From Tranzscheliella williamsii (taxonomy: Eukaryota > Basidiomycota > Ustilaginomycetes > Ustilaginales > Ustilaginaceae), in the NCBI GenBank assembly GCA_023212725.1, contig JALBYF010000017.1, positions 212,913-276,912 of the forward strand: a stretch of 64,000 bases of DNA, written 5' to 3'. Within the stretch, counting starts at the first letter, position 1. Each line of letters begins with the position of its first letter. Below the pieces are notes generated by a model. That model did no database searches. It saw only the letters and a list, made by a program, of their open reading frames with translations, and was not told the DNA's origin. Both the position numbers and the translations under genes were made by a program. This document shows positions 10,809 through 22,366 of this stretch, one piece after another.

Positions 10809-13034
10809 GGTGGTAGATCGTTTCGGTGCTGCCGATATCCAAAAGAAGGCAATATACGAGAGAAGAGAAGAGGATGGTCAGCCACACAATGGTCCAGGAG
10901 GCGGGACGATGGCTAAGAGAACGTACAAGGAGGGGAGAGGATATGAAAGCAGATGGCAGTGCGAGTGGATGTGGATGGAAGCGAGGAAGCGTTGCACCTG
11001 TCCAGCAAGTATTATAGCTCTGGAAGATGCAAAAGGGCAAGGGGAATGAGGCCAGAGGGAGAGAGAGCGAACGAATCAATGGTCTGAGCGACCTTCACCG
11101 GCTGATTCACTGTCTTTTCCGTGTGACGACGGAACGCAGTCGCAGGTTGGCAGTGGGATTTGCGGACTAACGGACCACAGAGAGGCGGCTACTGCACGTA
11201 AGCACATAGCTAGACTGGCCCTACTGTACCTACTCACAGTGACTGCAACGATCGAGTCTCATATGTAGGGACGGCCCGATCCCGCCTCTGTTCAAGGAGG
11301 AGCATCGTCTGCAGGTCTGCAGAAGGTCAGCTGGAGAGATGGTCAGCCGAGATCGGACCCAAGCCAAGCCAAGCAGTTGGCCAGTCACAGTGACATAGCT
11401 TTTTTCTTCTGTAGCATCAAGGTGGAGGTCACTTTAAGGGCACAATGCCAGTCAGATCCGAGCAAAATGACGCACGGTTCACAACTGACGCCCTCACCCA
11501 TCGCTCCCTAGATCTCGACCTTTCTCTCTTCTCCCTTGCTCGATTTCTCGACTTCTGGCTCCTTTCAATCAACTGTCTCTCCCTTGTTAATGCCCATCCA
11601 TTCTACCAGATCCGATGCTTCTCACGTCTTCATGCCTAGCAATGTTCGGTCTTTCCACTTGAACTTGTCCGTGAGACTAACTCCCGCTCCGGCTATAGAT
11701 AGCCTAGTCGTTGTGCCTTATGGACCGCGCTTCCGATCAGCCAGGTGAGCCTCATCCCTGCGCGTTCTCGCGTGCCACGTTGCCCCATGCGCGTTCGGAG
11801 ATCTTCGCACCGTCGTGAGCGACATCATATTCGCGGTGTCGGCGGAAACATGTTTGTTCCCTGCATTCGATCCCACGAATGGATGAGGCCTTTTCAGCAG
11901 AGAAAGCAGATGCTATCCGAAGACGCCCAGGCAGTGCATACATGAGAGGCCGAATGGCAAAGGCTGACGGAAGTACCGGAAGAGTGAGCTTACCCTGGGA
12001 ATGTTGACTGGCATTCTCCCGATGTCGAATCCCATCGGGCGAATCGGCAGATCCTATCGGTAGGGATGGAATCGAGAGCGCTATCTTGCATGTGCACCCT
12101 TTTGTTGATAGGCTCAGTTGCGATTCAAGACTGATGACGCCTCGATCTGTTTATTTCAGCGCGCGCCGCAGAAGCAGAAGTGTAGGCCGCCGATGACAGT
12201 CAGTGTTTGATTATGAGTGTGGCTGTCCGGTGGGTATTCGATGCTTGATCTTGCTGACGCATGTTCAGTCCCCGCTCCGCTTCCTTGTCGCCATCCAACA
12301 TCTTCCTTCGGCGCGGCTGCGGCGCCAGTGCACAGGAACAGTCTCTGTCACAATATGATCAGATGTTCCAAGCGCAGCAGGCGGGACGCCTCTTTCAGCT
12401 CTATTAACGCTCAGATTTCTATGTCAACGTAATGCAACGTGCCTCCCACCCCGCCGACCGGTGGCCTTGACTGTCTCGTTGATTGCGTTCTGTAGCATTC
12501 TCAAAATGTGAATGTCACTGAGAGGCGTGTCTGCCATTGTGGCGCACCCTTGTCGCTCCCTTTTCTCTCCGCCTGCTAAACACCACAACGCAGTCACAGA
12601 GTGGTTCGATTTCGGTCTTTGGTGTTGACAGCGAAGCCAGGAACCGTCATCGAAGCGGACAAGATGGCGTCTGCCATCATCACACTGTCTTCCGCTTAGG
12701 CTCTCCCAAGAGACTTGGCACTGCTGTCTTTCTCTTGGCTCTCCCCTCTTCCCCTCACCACCAGCTCCCACTGCCATCATTTCTGTCGTCACACTCCCTA
12801 ATCCTACTTCCCCTAAGACTCCCCTTAATCGATCACTAGACAATCTCTGCCTCTTCTCTCGCTTCTGCTTCTGCCCTGCTTCTGGCAATCTTCCTGCTTC
12901 TGCTTTTGCCTCTGCTTCCGCTCGCTACAAGCAAGTTATTGCGGATAGGGCTGAATAGGCTCCTTGGTTCACCAAAGACTTCTCACCATCTCCCTTCGAA
13001 ACCGGCGTTGTCGACCTTAGTTTAGACGCTCAGC
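10809..13034. other. Large 2.2 kb gene-free region
   Basis: Lies between the divergent starts of the dehydrogenase and the type II membrane protein. All open frames here are short and unlike proteins. The plus strand is pyrimidine-rich at about 11490-11640 and strongly so at 12700-12920, as expected for a long promoter or 5' UTR leading to the gene at 13035. No tRNA, repeat family or recognised site was found. Confidence 0.5.
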
Positions 13035-13673
13035 ATGGGTTTCTCCGATGAACGCGATGCGAGATTACTCCCAAGGCCATGGTACAAGCGCGGGGCCGTC
13101 TGGTTCTGGATCGTTCTTATCTGTCTCGTTGCTGCCGTCGTTCCACCGTTAGTGATCTATCGTCATGACTTGGGTGGTAGTCTTCAGGCCGACCAGCCAT
13201 TCTGGAACGGCACCGGGCCCAACGACAATCCCTTCGGCACCTGCTTCAATATTCAGGCCACAGCCTTTCAACCCAACTGGAAAGGGCAACAGAACACAAC
13301 GTGGTGCGGAGCCCCCTTCAACCGTACCTCGCCCATCTTTGCACTGCCCTTACAGAAAATGTCGATGGCAGTCAACCAGTCGCAACCCATTACCGACGAC
13401 GTGAACAGGCAGGTCTGGGAGGACATGACCAAGAACTGGTGCGGCGCTGAGGCCAAAATCCGTGGTCCAGGAGGAGAATTCGACGCCATCTTTGGCGACG
13501 CCAACATCTGGACCACCGTCGACCTCAACATGAACCTCTTCGAAACGGTCAAGGGCGTACCCATCGGCACCTACCAAGACCCGGACTCAGCAGGATGGAT
13601 GGACAACATCCGCGTCTGCTTTACCGGTAACAGGACTACCGTAGCCAACGGCTATCCTTACAGCTACGAGTAG
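13035..13673 (+). CDS. Small type II membrane or secreted-side protein of unknown function
   Basis: One exon, 212 residues. A short basic cytosolic head (MGFSDERDARLLPRPWYKRG) is followed by one hydrophobic segment at about 20-41 (WFWIVLICLVAAVVPPLVIY), after which the rest is hydrophilic and carries several N-glycosylation sequons (WNGT, QNTT, FNRT, VNQS, GNRT). This suggests a type II single-pass protein with a lumenal or extracellular domain. That domain has four cysteines (TCFNI, WCGAP, WCGAE, VCFTG), enough for two disulfides. I do not recognise the family. The upstream region is the largest gene-free stretch of the window, which hints at complex regulation. Confidence 0.8.
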   Translation: MGFSDERDARLLPRPWYKRGAVWFWIVLICLVAAVVPPLVIYRHDLGGSLQADQPFWNGTGPNDNPFGTCFNIQATAFQPNWKGQQNTTWCGAPFNRTSPIFALPLQKMSMAVNQSQPITDDVNRQVWEDMTKNWCGAEAKIRGPGGEFDAIFGDANIWTTVDLNMNLFETVKGVPIGTYQDPDSAGWMDNIRVCFTGNRTTVANGYPYSYE

Positions 13674-14313
13674 CAAGCAACCACACTTTATTATACTCCC
13701 GGAAGCCCGCCTTTCTTCTTCCCCGCGATTGTACATATAGTCAGCTGCGACAGCGTCACCCTTCTGTATTATACATTGACATGCAATCTCGTGTCTTGCA
13801 CCGTTTCGCGGTCACCAACGCATACCGTCTGCATCTGCTGAAGGTGGTTTCAAAGTGCACATCTCATCGCTTCATGACCTTGACCCGCTATGGCTTCGGC
13901 GAAACAAAGGCAATTACTATGTTCAGACCCTGGTGACGGTGGCACAGCCGCATACTTTGTCGCCGAGTCGAGAAGAAAATGCACGCTTAATCCAACACCA
14001 AAATCGCGTCGAAAAAGATTCTTTTGGTCGCCGTCGTTGGCGTACTTCGCGCGAAGAGGAATGCTCGTCGGATTGCTTGAAGCCCATCTTCTCCTTCATC
14101 CACACTGAGTCGCAACCGCATTGCTTCTCATTCGGGGACTCGTGCCTGGTGTAGTCATTTCTTGAGCCCGCCGTTTGGTCTCTGTCGCTTTTGGCAAGAC
14201 ACACCCATCACCAACTCACGAAGTGCACGACTATGACTGGCGAACGACCGATACGCAACTAATTCAACAGCAACAGACCGGCATCATCACGAGACTGCAG
14301 AACAAGCTATACA
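13674..14313. other. Intergenic region, no gene seen
   Basis: 640 bases between co-oriented genes. It should hold the 3' end of the 13035 gene and the THO2 promoter. An AT-containing stretch TTTATTATACTCC follows the first stop by about 15 bases and may belong to the 3' end signals. Nothing else recognised. Confidence 0.4.
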
Positions 14314-17300
14314 ATGGCGCTGGCCACGGCAGAGAGCAATGATCGGACGGTCGTTGACTGTCTCCTCCGATGGAACGACGGCGGTGACGCACAACTGTAA
14401 GTCAGCATAGACCGCCATCCTTCCTCCTCGGGCCAACGGCAATCAACGATCTTTGACCCAACTAACGCCATCACCGTCGCCATTACATCGGCTTGGTCAC
14501 CCTTACCTCATTGCTTGGCACCTTCACCGTTGATCTAGTCAAGCTGCTTTTGACGAAGCACTTTTGTCGTTGCGCCAGACAGGCGAGGATGCAGCTTTGT
14601 CCTCTTTGCTTCTGTCGGCTCTCCGCTGTTACTGTCTCTCACCGCAGGTCGCAGATAGCATCGGCCCGAACCTCCTAGTAAAGCTAGCAGAGCAGGCGCG
14701 ACAGGCTGGCCACGAACAAAGCGGTCCAGAGGTGTTTTCAGATCTGCTGCTTGATTCGATATGGATCGTCGATGTCGAACTCGAGAGCCGCAATGACCTG
14801 AGCACAGCAACCAAGTCAGATTCAAGCCAGACCGGCATCTCCCTCGGCTTCGGCCAAGATGTGTTTACCACGGTACAGGCTGCTCGACAGCGTCTGGCTA
14901 CAACGGTGCAACATCTGCTGAGCTCGTCGATCGTAACCGAGGAGGACGTATGCCTGCGTCTAGAGCAGACGCTGTTGGTTCAGATCGGTCTGATCAGCAA
15001 TGAGGTCTTCTTTAACAAGCGCTCGATACAGCTTCGCACGGCTCGCCTCTTCAAACAGCAAAAGTTCAATCTCCTCAGAGAAGAGAATGAAGGCTACACC
15101 GCTCTGATTACCGAGGTGCTCGCCAACCTCGGTCCGCCGATCCTCCCTGTTCGCTGCGAAAACAGTTCTGCCGCCGCCGCCCAGCCCTCGTTAGCCAACC
15201 TAGATGACGCAAGCCTAGCCATCATCGAGCAGGAGTCGCCACTGGAGCGCAATAGGCGCGCTGCCAACGTCGTGAACAACGTCCAGGCTCTGATTGGATA
15301 CTTTGATCTCGATGCCAACCGGGTTCTCGACATCATCCTCGATCTTTTTTCTTGCGAGCTGACTCGGCATCATCCTTTTTTCCTCGCCCTGCTGGCGGCA
15401 TCACCGTGGGGCCAAGAAGCTCAGCTTCAGCAGCAAGAGCGTCGGCCAACTCCGAAGCAAGACCCTCCTTCTGTCAATGTATTCGGCGATGTTAATCTCG
15501 ACCTCGCCGACGACGTTGGCAACCGAATCTGCGCACAGTTGCTGGGTTTCAAGTTTGCCCACTACTGTCACCAGGATACACGAGACTCAACTCCGGAAGA
15601 TCTCTACTTTATGACGGCTTTGCTCATAAGGTCCGGCTTCGTCAGGTTTGTGGACATCTACCCCCACCTCTCTCCCGGCGAGGAAGGCATGAAGAAGCTC
15701 TATGTCAAGCATCGTCAGGCTCTGACCGCCAAGGTGTCCAATGCGAGGGCAAACGCTCTTACTATGGCCGCTCCTCTAGCCGACGAGTCCGATCCATCCG
15801 CCAACAAGAAGGACGTGCAGAAGTTGGCTGATGAAACCGACCAGAAGGAACCGCCCAACCAGATCGTTGGCTTGCTCCGCTGCATGTTGGCCCTCGGAGA
15901 TCTCAAGCACTCGCTCTTCCTTCTGACCCGTTACCCGTGGCTTTGCGCTGCATACAACGAGGTGACTGACCGCTACATCCGGCTGCTAACTATCGTCGTG
16001 CAGCCTGCTTACGAAGAAATCTCCTTCGGCCGCATCAACACTGCCATCTCGAATCCGGGCAACTCAACGCCCAAGCCTCGGTGGGACTCGAAACAGCAAA
16101 AGGCTGTAGCGCCGGCCCCGAGGCCGCTCTTGATAACCCGGCGGGTACCAGAACCGCTGCCATCCGCCAACTGCCAATACGTCTTCTTCTATCCGTCCTG
16201 GTCTGTCGACCTGCCATCGTGCCGCAGCCTCGAAGAAGTCCTCAGCACATTCTTGCCGCTTCTTAAAGTTCTTGGCGTCGGATTGTGGAGGAATCCCAGC
16301 CTTTTCCAGAAAGTTTGTCGCCTCACAAAGGTGGGCTTACGCCTAGCCACCTCCTCTGCTGACGATGAGCGGAGTCAAGACTGGCGCAACCTCCTCCGAT
16401 TCCATCTCCTCCCGGCCCTGTCGCTGTCGCCTTCCAATTCGGGCATCGCCGACGAGATTTGGATGCTCGTTCGCATCCTCTCCTACGAAGATCGCTTCTC
16501 TTTGTACGGCGAGTGGAAGAACGACCTGTATCAGATGCCCGACTTGCGCGCTGCACAGGCCGAGACCGAGAAGGAGGCAAAGGGCATTCTGAAGCGCATC
16601 AGCAAGGACAACATCAAACAGTCGGGTCGCAATCTCGCCAAAGCTTCTCATTCCAACCCCACCGTATTTTTCACTGTGGCGCTCAACCAGGTACAAGCCT
16701 ACGACAACCTCATCCTTCCCCTGGTCGAGTCCGCCAAATATCTCTCCCACTTCGAGTATGACATCTTCTCCTTCAATCTGGTGGACGCGCTCAGCAACCC
16801 CGAGAAGGAGAGAACCAAGCAGGACGGCACCAATATCAGTCTTTGGCTCAAAAGTTTGGCCGCCTTTTGCGGAACCCTTTACCGAAGATATGCTATGATG
16901 GACTGTGCGCCGATCCTGCAGTATTTGGTCAACCAGCTCAAGGCCAACAACTCGAAAGACCTCGTGATCATGTCGGAGCTCATTACCAAAATGTCTGGAA
17001 TTGAGCCGTTGGCCAACCTTGCGGATGCTCAAATCGCCGCTCTGACAGGAGGTCGTAATCTGCATATGGAAGCAATGATGGCAGCTAACGCCCTTGCCGG
17101 CAGCAAAGAACGCCTTGCCTTCCGACGGTCGGGCCAACGTCTACTGCAGGCCTTAATGCAAAGCAAACTTGCCGTGCCACTGCTAATCCTCGTCGCCCAG
17201 CAAAGGCAGGCATGCATCCACCTCGTCCCCGAAAGCGAAGCCCACCTCAAGTATCTGGGCAACCTCTACGATTCGTGCCAGGAAATCCTGTTGCAGTACA

Positions 17301-19837
17301 TCGAGTTCCTCTACAACCACCTTGACACCGCCGACTACGCATCCAGCGTGCCTTCGCTCAAGGATCTATGCGTCCGGTTCGGGATCGAACCCGCCATCGC
17401 CTTCTACATTGCCCGGCCAAAGCTGGTGCACAGCATGAAGCAGATAGAGGCAGCCGAGGCGGCCGGGAAGTTGCGGGCCGAGTTGACTGCCAAGAAGAGC
17501 AAGTTAAAGCAGACTGGAGATGCTGATCCAGCAGATGAAAAACACACACCTGAACAGGCTGATGCACCGACAGTCAGCGGTAAAGACAAGGATGGCGAAG
17601 ATGTGGAAATGGAGGATGTCAGCAGAGACGTGAGCTCCGCCTCGGAGCAGGTCTCTCAAGAAGTCAAGGAAAAAGACGTTACCGAAGATCCACAGAAACT
17701 GCAAGGCGACGTCAAAAAAGTGGAAGCAACGGTCGAGGCGCCGCGTGATCCATGGCATCCCGGACTGTCGGATGCTTTTGAGGCTGCAAAAGAGATGCTC
17801 TCGGAGACCGTTCAGGCCTCGCTTGGCCTCCATTTCTATGTGACCTTCTGGCAGCTTTCCTTGGCCGATGTGAGCGTCCCGATCGAGCGGTACCAGCAAG
17901 AGACGAAGCGGCTCAACCAGCTGATCCGCGAAGCAACTGTAGAAGACCAGCGAAGGAGGCTTCAAGACAATGTCAACCAGCTCAATACCGAGATGAAGGA
18001 CCAGATGAAATCGCACGAGGTGACGCGCAAGCGTCTTGCCGCCGAGAAAGATCACTGGTTCAGCGACACTACGGACCGTGGCGCGCTTGCGACGCAGATG
18101 ATCCAGTACTGTCTCTTCCCGCGGGCCATGCTTTCACCGACCGACGCCATTCTCGCCGGCAAATTTATCCGCACCGCGCACAGTCTCGGCGCGCGGAACT
18201 TTTCGAGTCTCACTGTCTATGACAAGGTGTTTGTCGACCACATTTCTGCTGTCGTCTTCTCGGCGACCGAGAACGAGGCACGCAACTACTCGCGCTTCCT
18301 GTACACGGTCTTGTCGGACCTGAGTCCGTGGCATCGGCATGCAGATACATATGCCAAGGAGGCAATTGGGCAGCGGCTGCCTGGCTTCCAGATGCGGTGG
18401 CACGACCGGCACGGCGGCGAGGCCATCCCCGCCGCGGACCTGCTCACGTGGGAGCAGTTCCGCATGATCTTCTGCAAGTGGCACGACTGCCTGCAGCGCG
18501 CGTTTAAGACGTGCCTGTCGTCGCGCGAGTACATGCGCATCCGCAACGCCATCGTTATCATGACGCGGCTTGCGCCGTTCTTCCCGCTCATCGACACCCA
18601 CGGCACCGAGATGCTCGCCCTCGTCGACGGCCTGGCGCTCACCGAGCAGCGCGGCGATCTCAAGATCCTCGCACAGGGCCTTCTCGCCACCCTCAAGGCC
18701 CGGCAGAAGGCCTGGATTGCAACGCACCAGGCCCGCAAGGTGCCCAACGCCCCCGCTGCCGCGGCGACGCCGGCGGCGGCCGCTCCCGCCTCGCCAGCTC
18801 CGCCCGCCCCGTCCCCTGCGCACAACAGCGGCGCGAAGCCCAACGGCGCAGAGAGCGCTATGAAGAAGCCTGAAGCTCAGGACGCAAAGAAGGCGAAGGA
18901 GGCGAGAGATGCCAAGGCCCTCAAAGAGGCGAAGGAGGCGAGCGATGCCAAAGCTGCCAGGGACGCAAGAGATGCCAAGGACGCCAAGGAAGCAAGGGCT
19001 GCGAGAGATGCCAAGCTTGCCAAGGATGCGAAGGACGCGAGGGAAGCGAGAGAAGCGAAGGCGGCGAGGGACGCGAAGGACGCAAAGGATGCGAGAGATG
19101 CGAGGGATGCGAGGGCGAGCAAGGATGTCCATGATGTCCGGGAGTCCAAGCGGGCGGACGCGAAGGCGAAGCGGGAAGCGGACGAGAGGTCCGTCGATCG
19201 GGAGAGCAGGAGGGCGGCTGGCTCGGGGGGTCAGGCGGCGGTGGTGGTGCCGACTGGGCCCTCGCGCGGGGGTTCGCAGACTCGGGTGCCGCTGAGTGCG
19301 AATCTGCCGACGCGGCCTGGGCTGCCGGTGGGGCGGGCAGGGCTGGCTGAGGCGGGGGGGAGTCGTGCGGGGACGCCTGGGGCGGAGTCGCGGCGGGAGG
19401 GACGGCGGGGGAAGGAGGAGGGGCGGGGGTCGCGCGACGCCACGCCGGGCGCGGGCGAGCGCGGCCGGGTGGCGGTCGATGCGGAGCGGCGGCGGGGCGA
19501 GCGCGACCCGCGCGCGCGCACCGACGCCATGGACCCCCCGCGCGGCCCTGCTGCCCCCCCCGCCCCCCCACGCCGGGACAAGACCCGCGAACCCCACCCA
19601 CCCCGCCACCCCGACCGCCACCACCGCGACCAAGACCGCCCCCCCAAACGCGACCGCGACATCCCCGCCACCCTCGTAGACCGCCTCGCCTCCGACCTCC
19701 CCGACCGCCCCGCCGACCCGCAAAAACGCACCAAACTAGACCGTTCACAAAGCAACAAGTACGACCCCACCCCCCCGCGCCGCGACCCGCGCGACTTCCG
19801 CAAGGACCGCTCCGCCCGCCGTGCCGGCAACGAGTAA
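14314..19837 (+). CDS. THO2: THO complex subunit 2 (Tho2/THOC2)
   Basis: Two exons, 14314-14396 and 14539-19837, joined over a 142-base intron (GTAAGT...CTAG); 1793 residues. Splicing yields a continuous MALATAESND...LQAAFDEALLSLRQTGED head. The large helical body has the Tho2 pattern: HPFFLALLAASPWG and SIWIVDVELESRND early, YPSWSVDLPSC and FFTVALNQVQAYDNL in the middle, and the conserved C-terminal Tho2 domain (about 1150-1430) with LTWEQFRMIFCKWHDCL and SSREYMRIRNAIVIM. Tho2 is the scaffold of THO/TREX, which couples transcription to mRNP packaging and export. After about residue 1475 comes a repetitive charged tail (separate entry) and then a Pro/Arg/Asp-rich basic end, in keeping with the RNA-binding tail of Tho2. 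Confidence 0.95.
18881..19152 (+). repeat. Nine-base-period coding repeat giving (K/R)-(D/E)-A triplets in Tho2
   Basis: About 90 codons (Tho2 residues roughly 1475-1565) repeat a three-residue unit such as DAK, EAR, DAR, AAR. The DNA shows the matching nine-base period (variants of GATGCCAAG/GACGCGAAG). The peptide alternates acidic and basic residues with alanine at every third position and contains no proline, so a long stable helix is likely. The copies are diverged at synonymous sites, so this is not a fresh slippage product. Confidence 0.85.
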
Positions 19838-20173
19838 ACCACCCCCCCCTTATCCAACACTCACACTGCACACTGCAGACTGCACTAATCAAACCACATG
19901 CACACGGGGCGATGCTCGGGACAGCCCATCTGATTCCGCCGCAGCCGCACTGCACGGCTACAGCGTCGTGTGGACGGGGAAGCGAGGGCGTGAGGAAATG
20001 GATGCCGCGACGGTGCGCGCAACCGCAGGCGCGCACATGCTGGTCGCGGCGAGGCGCGCACCTGTGCCCGCCCGCGGTTCTTGTTTTCGTAGGTGTGCTG
20101 TGAAGCGTGGTGTGGGTGCGGGAGGCAGGCATCCGCCTACGCGGCAGAGACCGGCGCGCCAACGTCAGCCCGC
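19838..20173. other. Convergent intergenic region THO2 / RRM gene
   Basis: 336 bases between converging stops; only 3' UTR material is expected. C-rich just after the THO2 stop, then mixed. No feature recognised. Confidence 0.4.
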
Positions 20174-21228
20174 CTAGGCAGCCACGTCGGCAGCGGCCTT
20201 CTCCTCCAAGGCCACCTTGAGCGCGATGGGTCGGCCGTCGATCTGCATGCCCTGCGCCGCGGACAAGGCGCGCTGCTGCTCGGCCTCGTCCTGGAAGTCG
20301 ATGAAACCGAAGCCCTTGGACACGGTACCTGCGGCACCTCGCATAGGGACAGTGGCGGATCGGACCTTGTAGTCAGCAAACGCCTCCTTGAGCTTGTCGC
20401 TGTTGGTGGCAAAAGCAAGGTTGCCTACAAAGACAAGCGTCTTGGAGGGCTCGCCCTTGGGCGGGCCCTTCTCGCGCTTGGGTTTCGCCGCAGGCTTCGA
20501 CCCGGGCTCGGCACCTTCTTCCGGCGCGGCGCGCGTACCATTGGCCGCCTCCCTGGCAGCCCTTTCTTTCACATGCTGTCTGCGCTTAGCGTATCGGCTC
20601 ACACCCTTGTTGGGCAAAGATACTTTGGCCTGAGCCTGCTCTGGCCCGGCGCCATCCTCTTCACCCTCGTCGGTGCGTTCTCTTCGGGGAGCAGGGACGC
20701 CGTTCTTGCCCTTGCCTCGAGCTCGAGGGGTAGGCTCTGCGCCATCCTCGGCGTTGTTGGCGCCGCGAGCCTTGGGAGGCTTGGCGGGCTCGACGCTAAT
20801 CTCGCGTCCGCCCACTTCGCGCTTGTTGAGCGTTTGGACGGCCTGTTGCGCTTCGGCCTCAGAGGAAAAGGTGACAAAGCCATAGCCGAGGGATCGAGTA
20901 CCACGGGTAATGATCTGTGCGCCAGTTCTGGTCGGGTCAAAGCATTGCGTTAGGACAGGAGAGCGGCGGGAAGGGGTCAGCCACAACTGCCATGCGCGAT
21001 ATACGACCGTCGCCAGGGGAGGCTGCGGGAAGGGAAGTGGACGCAAAGGAAGACTTACACAGTGCCAGCCTCGGAAAAGAAAGCGCGGAGCTCGTCTTCG
21101 GTGGTGGCGAAGGCGAGGTTGCCAGTGAAGACCTTTTGTGCCTCATCGCCAGCACTCGCGGCGTTCTGGTACCCGGCGCCGGTGGTGTTGGCAACAGGGT
21201 CGACAGCGCTCTGGTTGGGGTCGGTCAT
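20174..21228 (-). CDS. RNA-binding protein with two RRM domains
   Basis: Two exons (minus strand): 21228-21059 and 20927-20174, with a 131-base intron (GTAAGT, ACCAG); 307 residues. RRM1 (about 33-110) has RNP2 VFTGNLAF and, after the splice, RNP1 LGYGFVTF; RRM2 (about 215-295) has RNP2 VFVGNLAF and RNP1 KGFGFIDF. Between them lies a basic, Lys/Arg/Pro-rich linker with SRYAKRRQH. The intron interrupts RRM1 between its second helix region and RNP1, so the splice is needed for a complete domain. This arrangement occurs in nucleolar or nuclear RNA-binding proteins (for example the fission yeast Rnp24 type); exact orthology is not claimed. Confidence 0.88.
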
Positions 21229-22366
21229 GATGTTGGTCTACTTTGGCAACAAAGGAGTGGATCTGAAGAAGAACGGGGTTGAACGGTGCAGACTTGAGGA
21301 CGGAGATAGACTGTTGTGATCCGGTGGGCGTGAGACTGGCTAGCTAAGCAGAGTCGAAGAGAACACTACAATCACAATGAGAAGATGAGGTGCGAGATGG
21401 GTTGGTGGCGGAAGAGAGGATGAAGTAGCGGTCGAGTGGATCAGGTGGAGAAGGATCGCGCAAACGGGCACGCAGCCAAGTGGACTGACTGCCGACTGCG
21501 ACTCTGTAGCTTGGATGCACTACGGAGAGCCTTCGCGCGCGCGCAACCCTTCGCATCCCAGCACGGTGTTTCTGCGCAGCTGAGCTCAATCTGCCGACGT
21601 TTGCACCGTAAGAAGAATCTCGAACCGCAACTCGACAGTCGCCCAGCCAGCTCAACAATTTCAAACTTAGCTCTAAGAATCAACCTAAGTACGTACTCCA
21701 ATTACTTACCCAACTACTTACCTCTGCGCCTCTCACTAGCTGGCTGAGAATAGAAACACTTTATTACAGCCGTCCCGTACGTAACTTTGAATTGTATGTT
21801 GTGTGCAGAATCTAACCTGCTGATCACACAACGTGATTCGCCTTGTAGCCAAGGCCGGGCTTTCTGACGTGTCTTGTGACAAAGCTCAGTAAGAAGGCAG
21901 ATCTAACAACGAAGCTTCTCTGTCCTTGGAACGAACCCTCTCCGTGCTTGTTTCCTCGGTCATGCGTAGTCTACGCGTGGATGCGCGTGGTGGGAGTGGA
22001 GAAGCGAGTCGAAGTGCGGGTGTTGTTTGCGAGCGGCGCTCCTCGCTGCTGCTACTTCGAATTTCGACATTTGGCACTCTCTCGCCATCCAAAGTGGTTT
22101 CAATGCTCTCGAAAGTTCAGGCGGGAGATCACCTCTCTCCCGTCATCACCTCTCTTCCGTCATCACCTCTCTTCTACATCGTCACTTTTTTGGCGGGCTG
22201 ACCTGCTTGCCTGCCCCGACACGACACGTCACGTCGCGCAGCGTCACGGCACGTCAGGACGCAATACGACACGACACGACATCGTCCGGGAGAAGCTGCT
22301 CAGTTTGCCGTAATGGCTCAGTACTAAGGATCGATCTTTGCCGCGTCGCTCTTCTGTGCATCTATC
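21229..22366. promoter_or_regulatory. Divergent region RRM gene / RhoGEF with short tandem repeats
   Basis: 1138 bases between divergent starts. At 22126-22176 three 17-base copies of a TCATCACCTCTCTTCCG unit lie head to tail (the first copy diverged), and at about 22219-22290 there are repeated ACGACACGAC and CGTCACG motifs. Both lie within 250 bases of the RhoGEF ATG, probably in its promoter or 5' UTR. No coding region seen. Confidence 0.5.

Noticed and set aside
12424..12888. 154-codon minus-strand open frame in the 2.2 kb gap
   Set aside because: Lies opposite a pyrimidine-rich leader; composition follows from that and no domain is seen.
18134..19723. 529-codon minus-strand open frame inside THO2
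   Set aside because: It is antisense to conserved Tho2 codons and arises from their high GC third positions.
18921..20162. 413-codon minus-strand open frame across the THO2 end
   Set aside because: Same cause; low-complexity Arg/Pro/Ser-rich protein with no fold.
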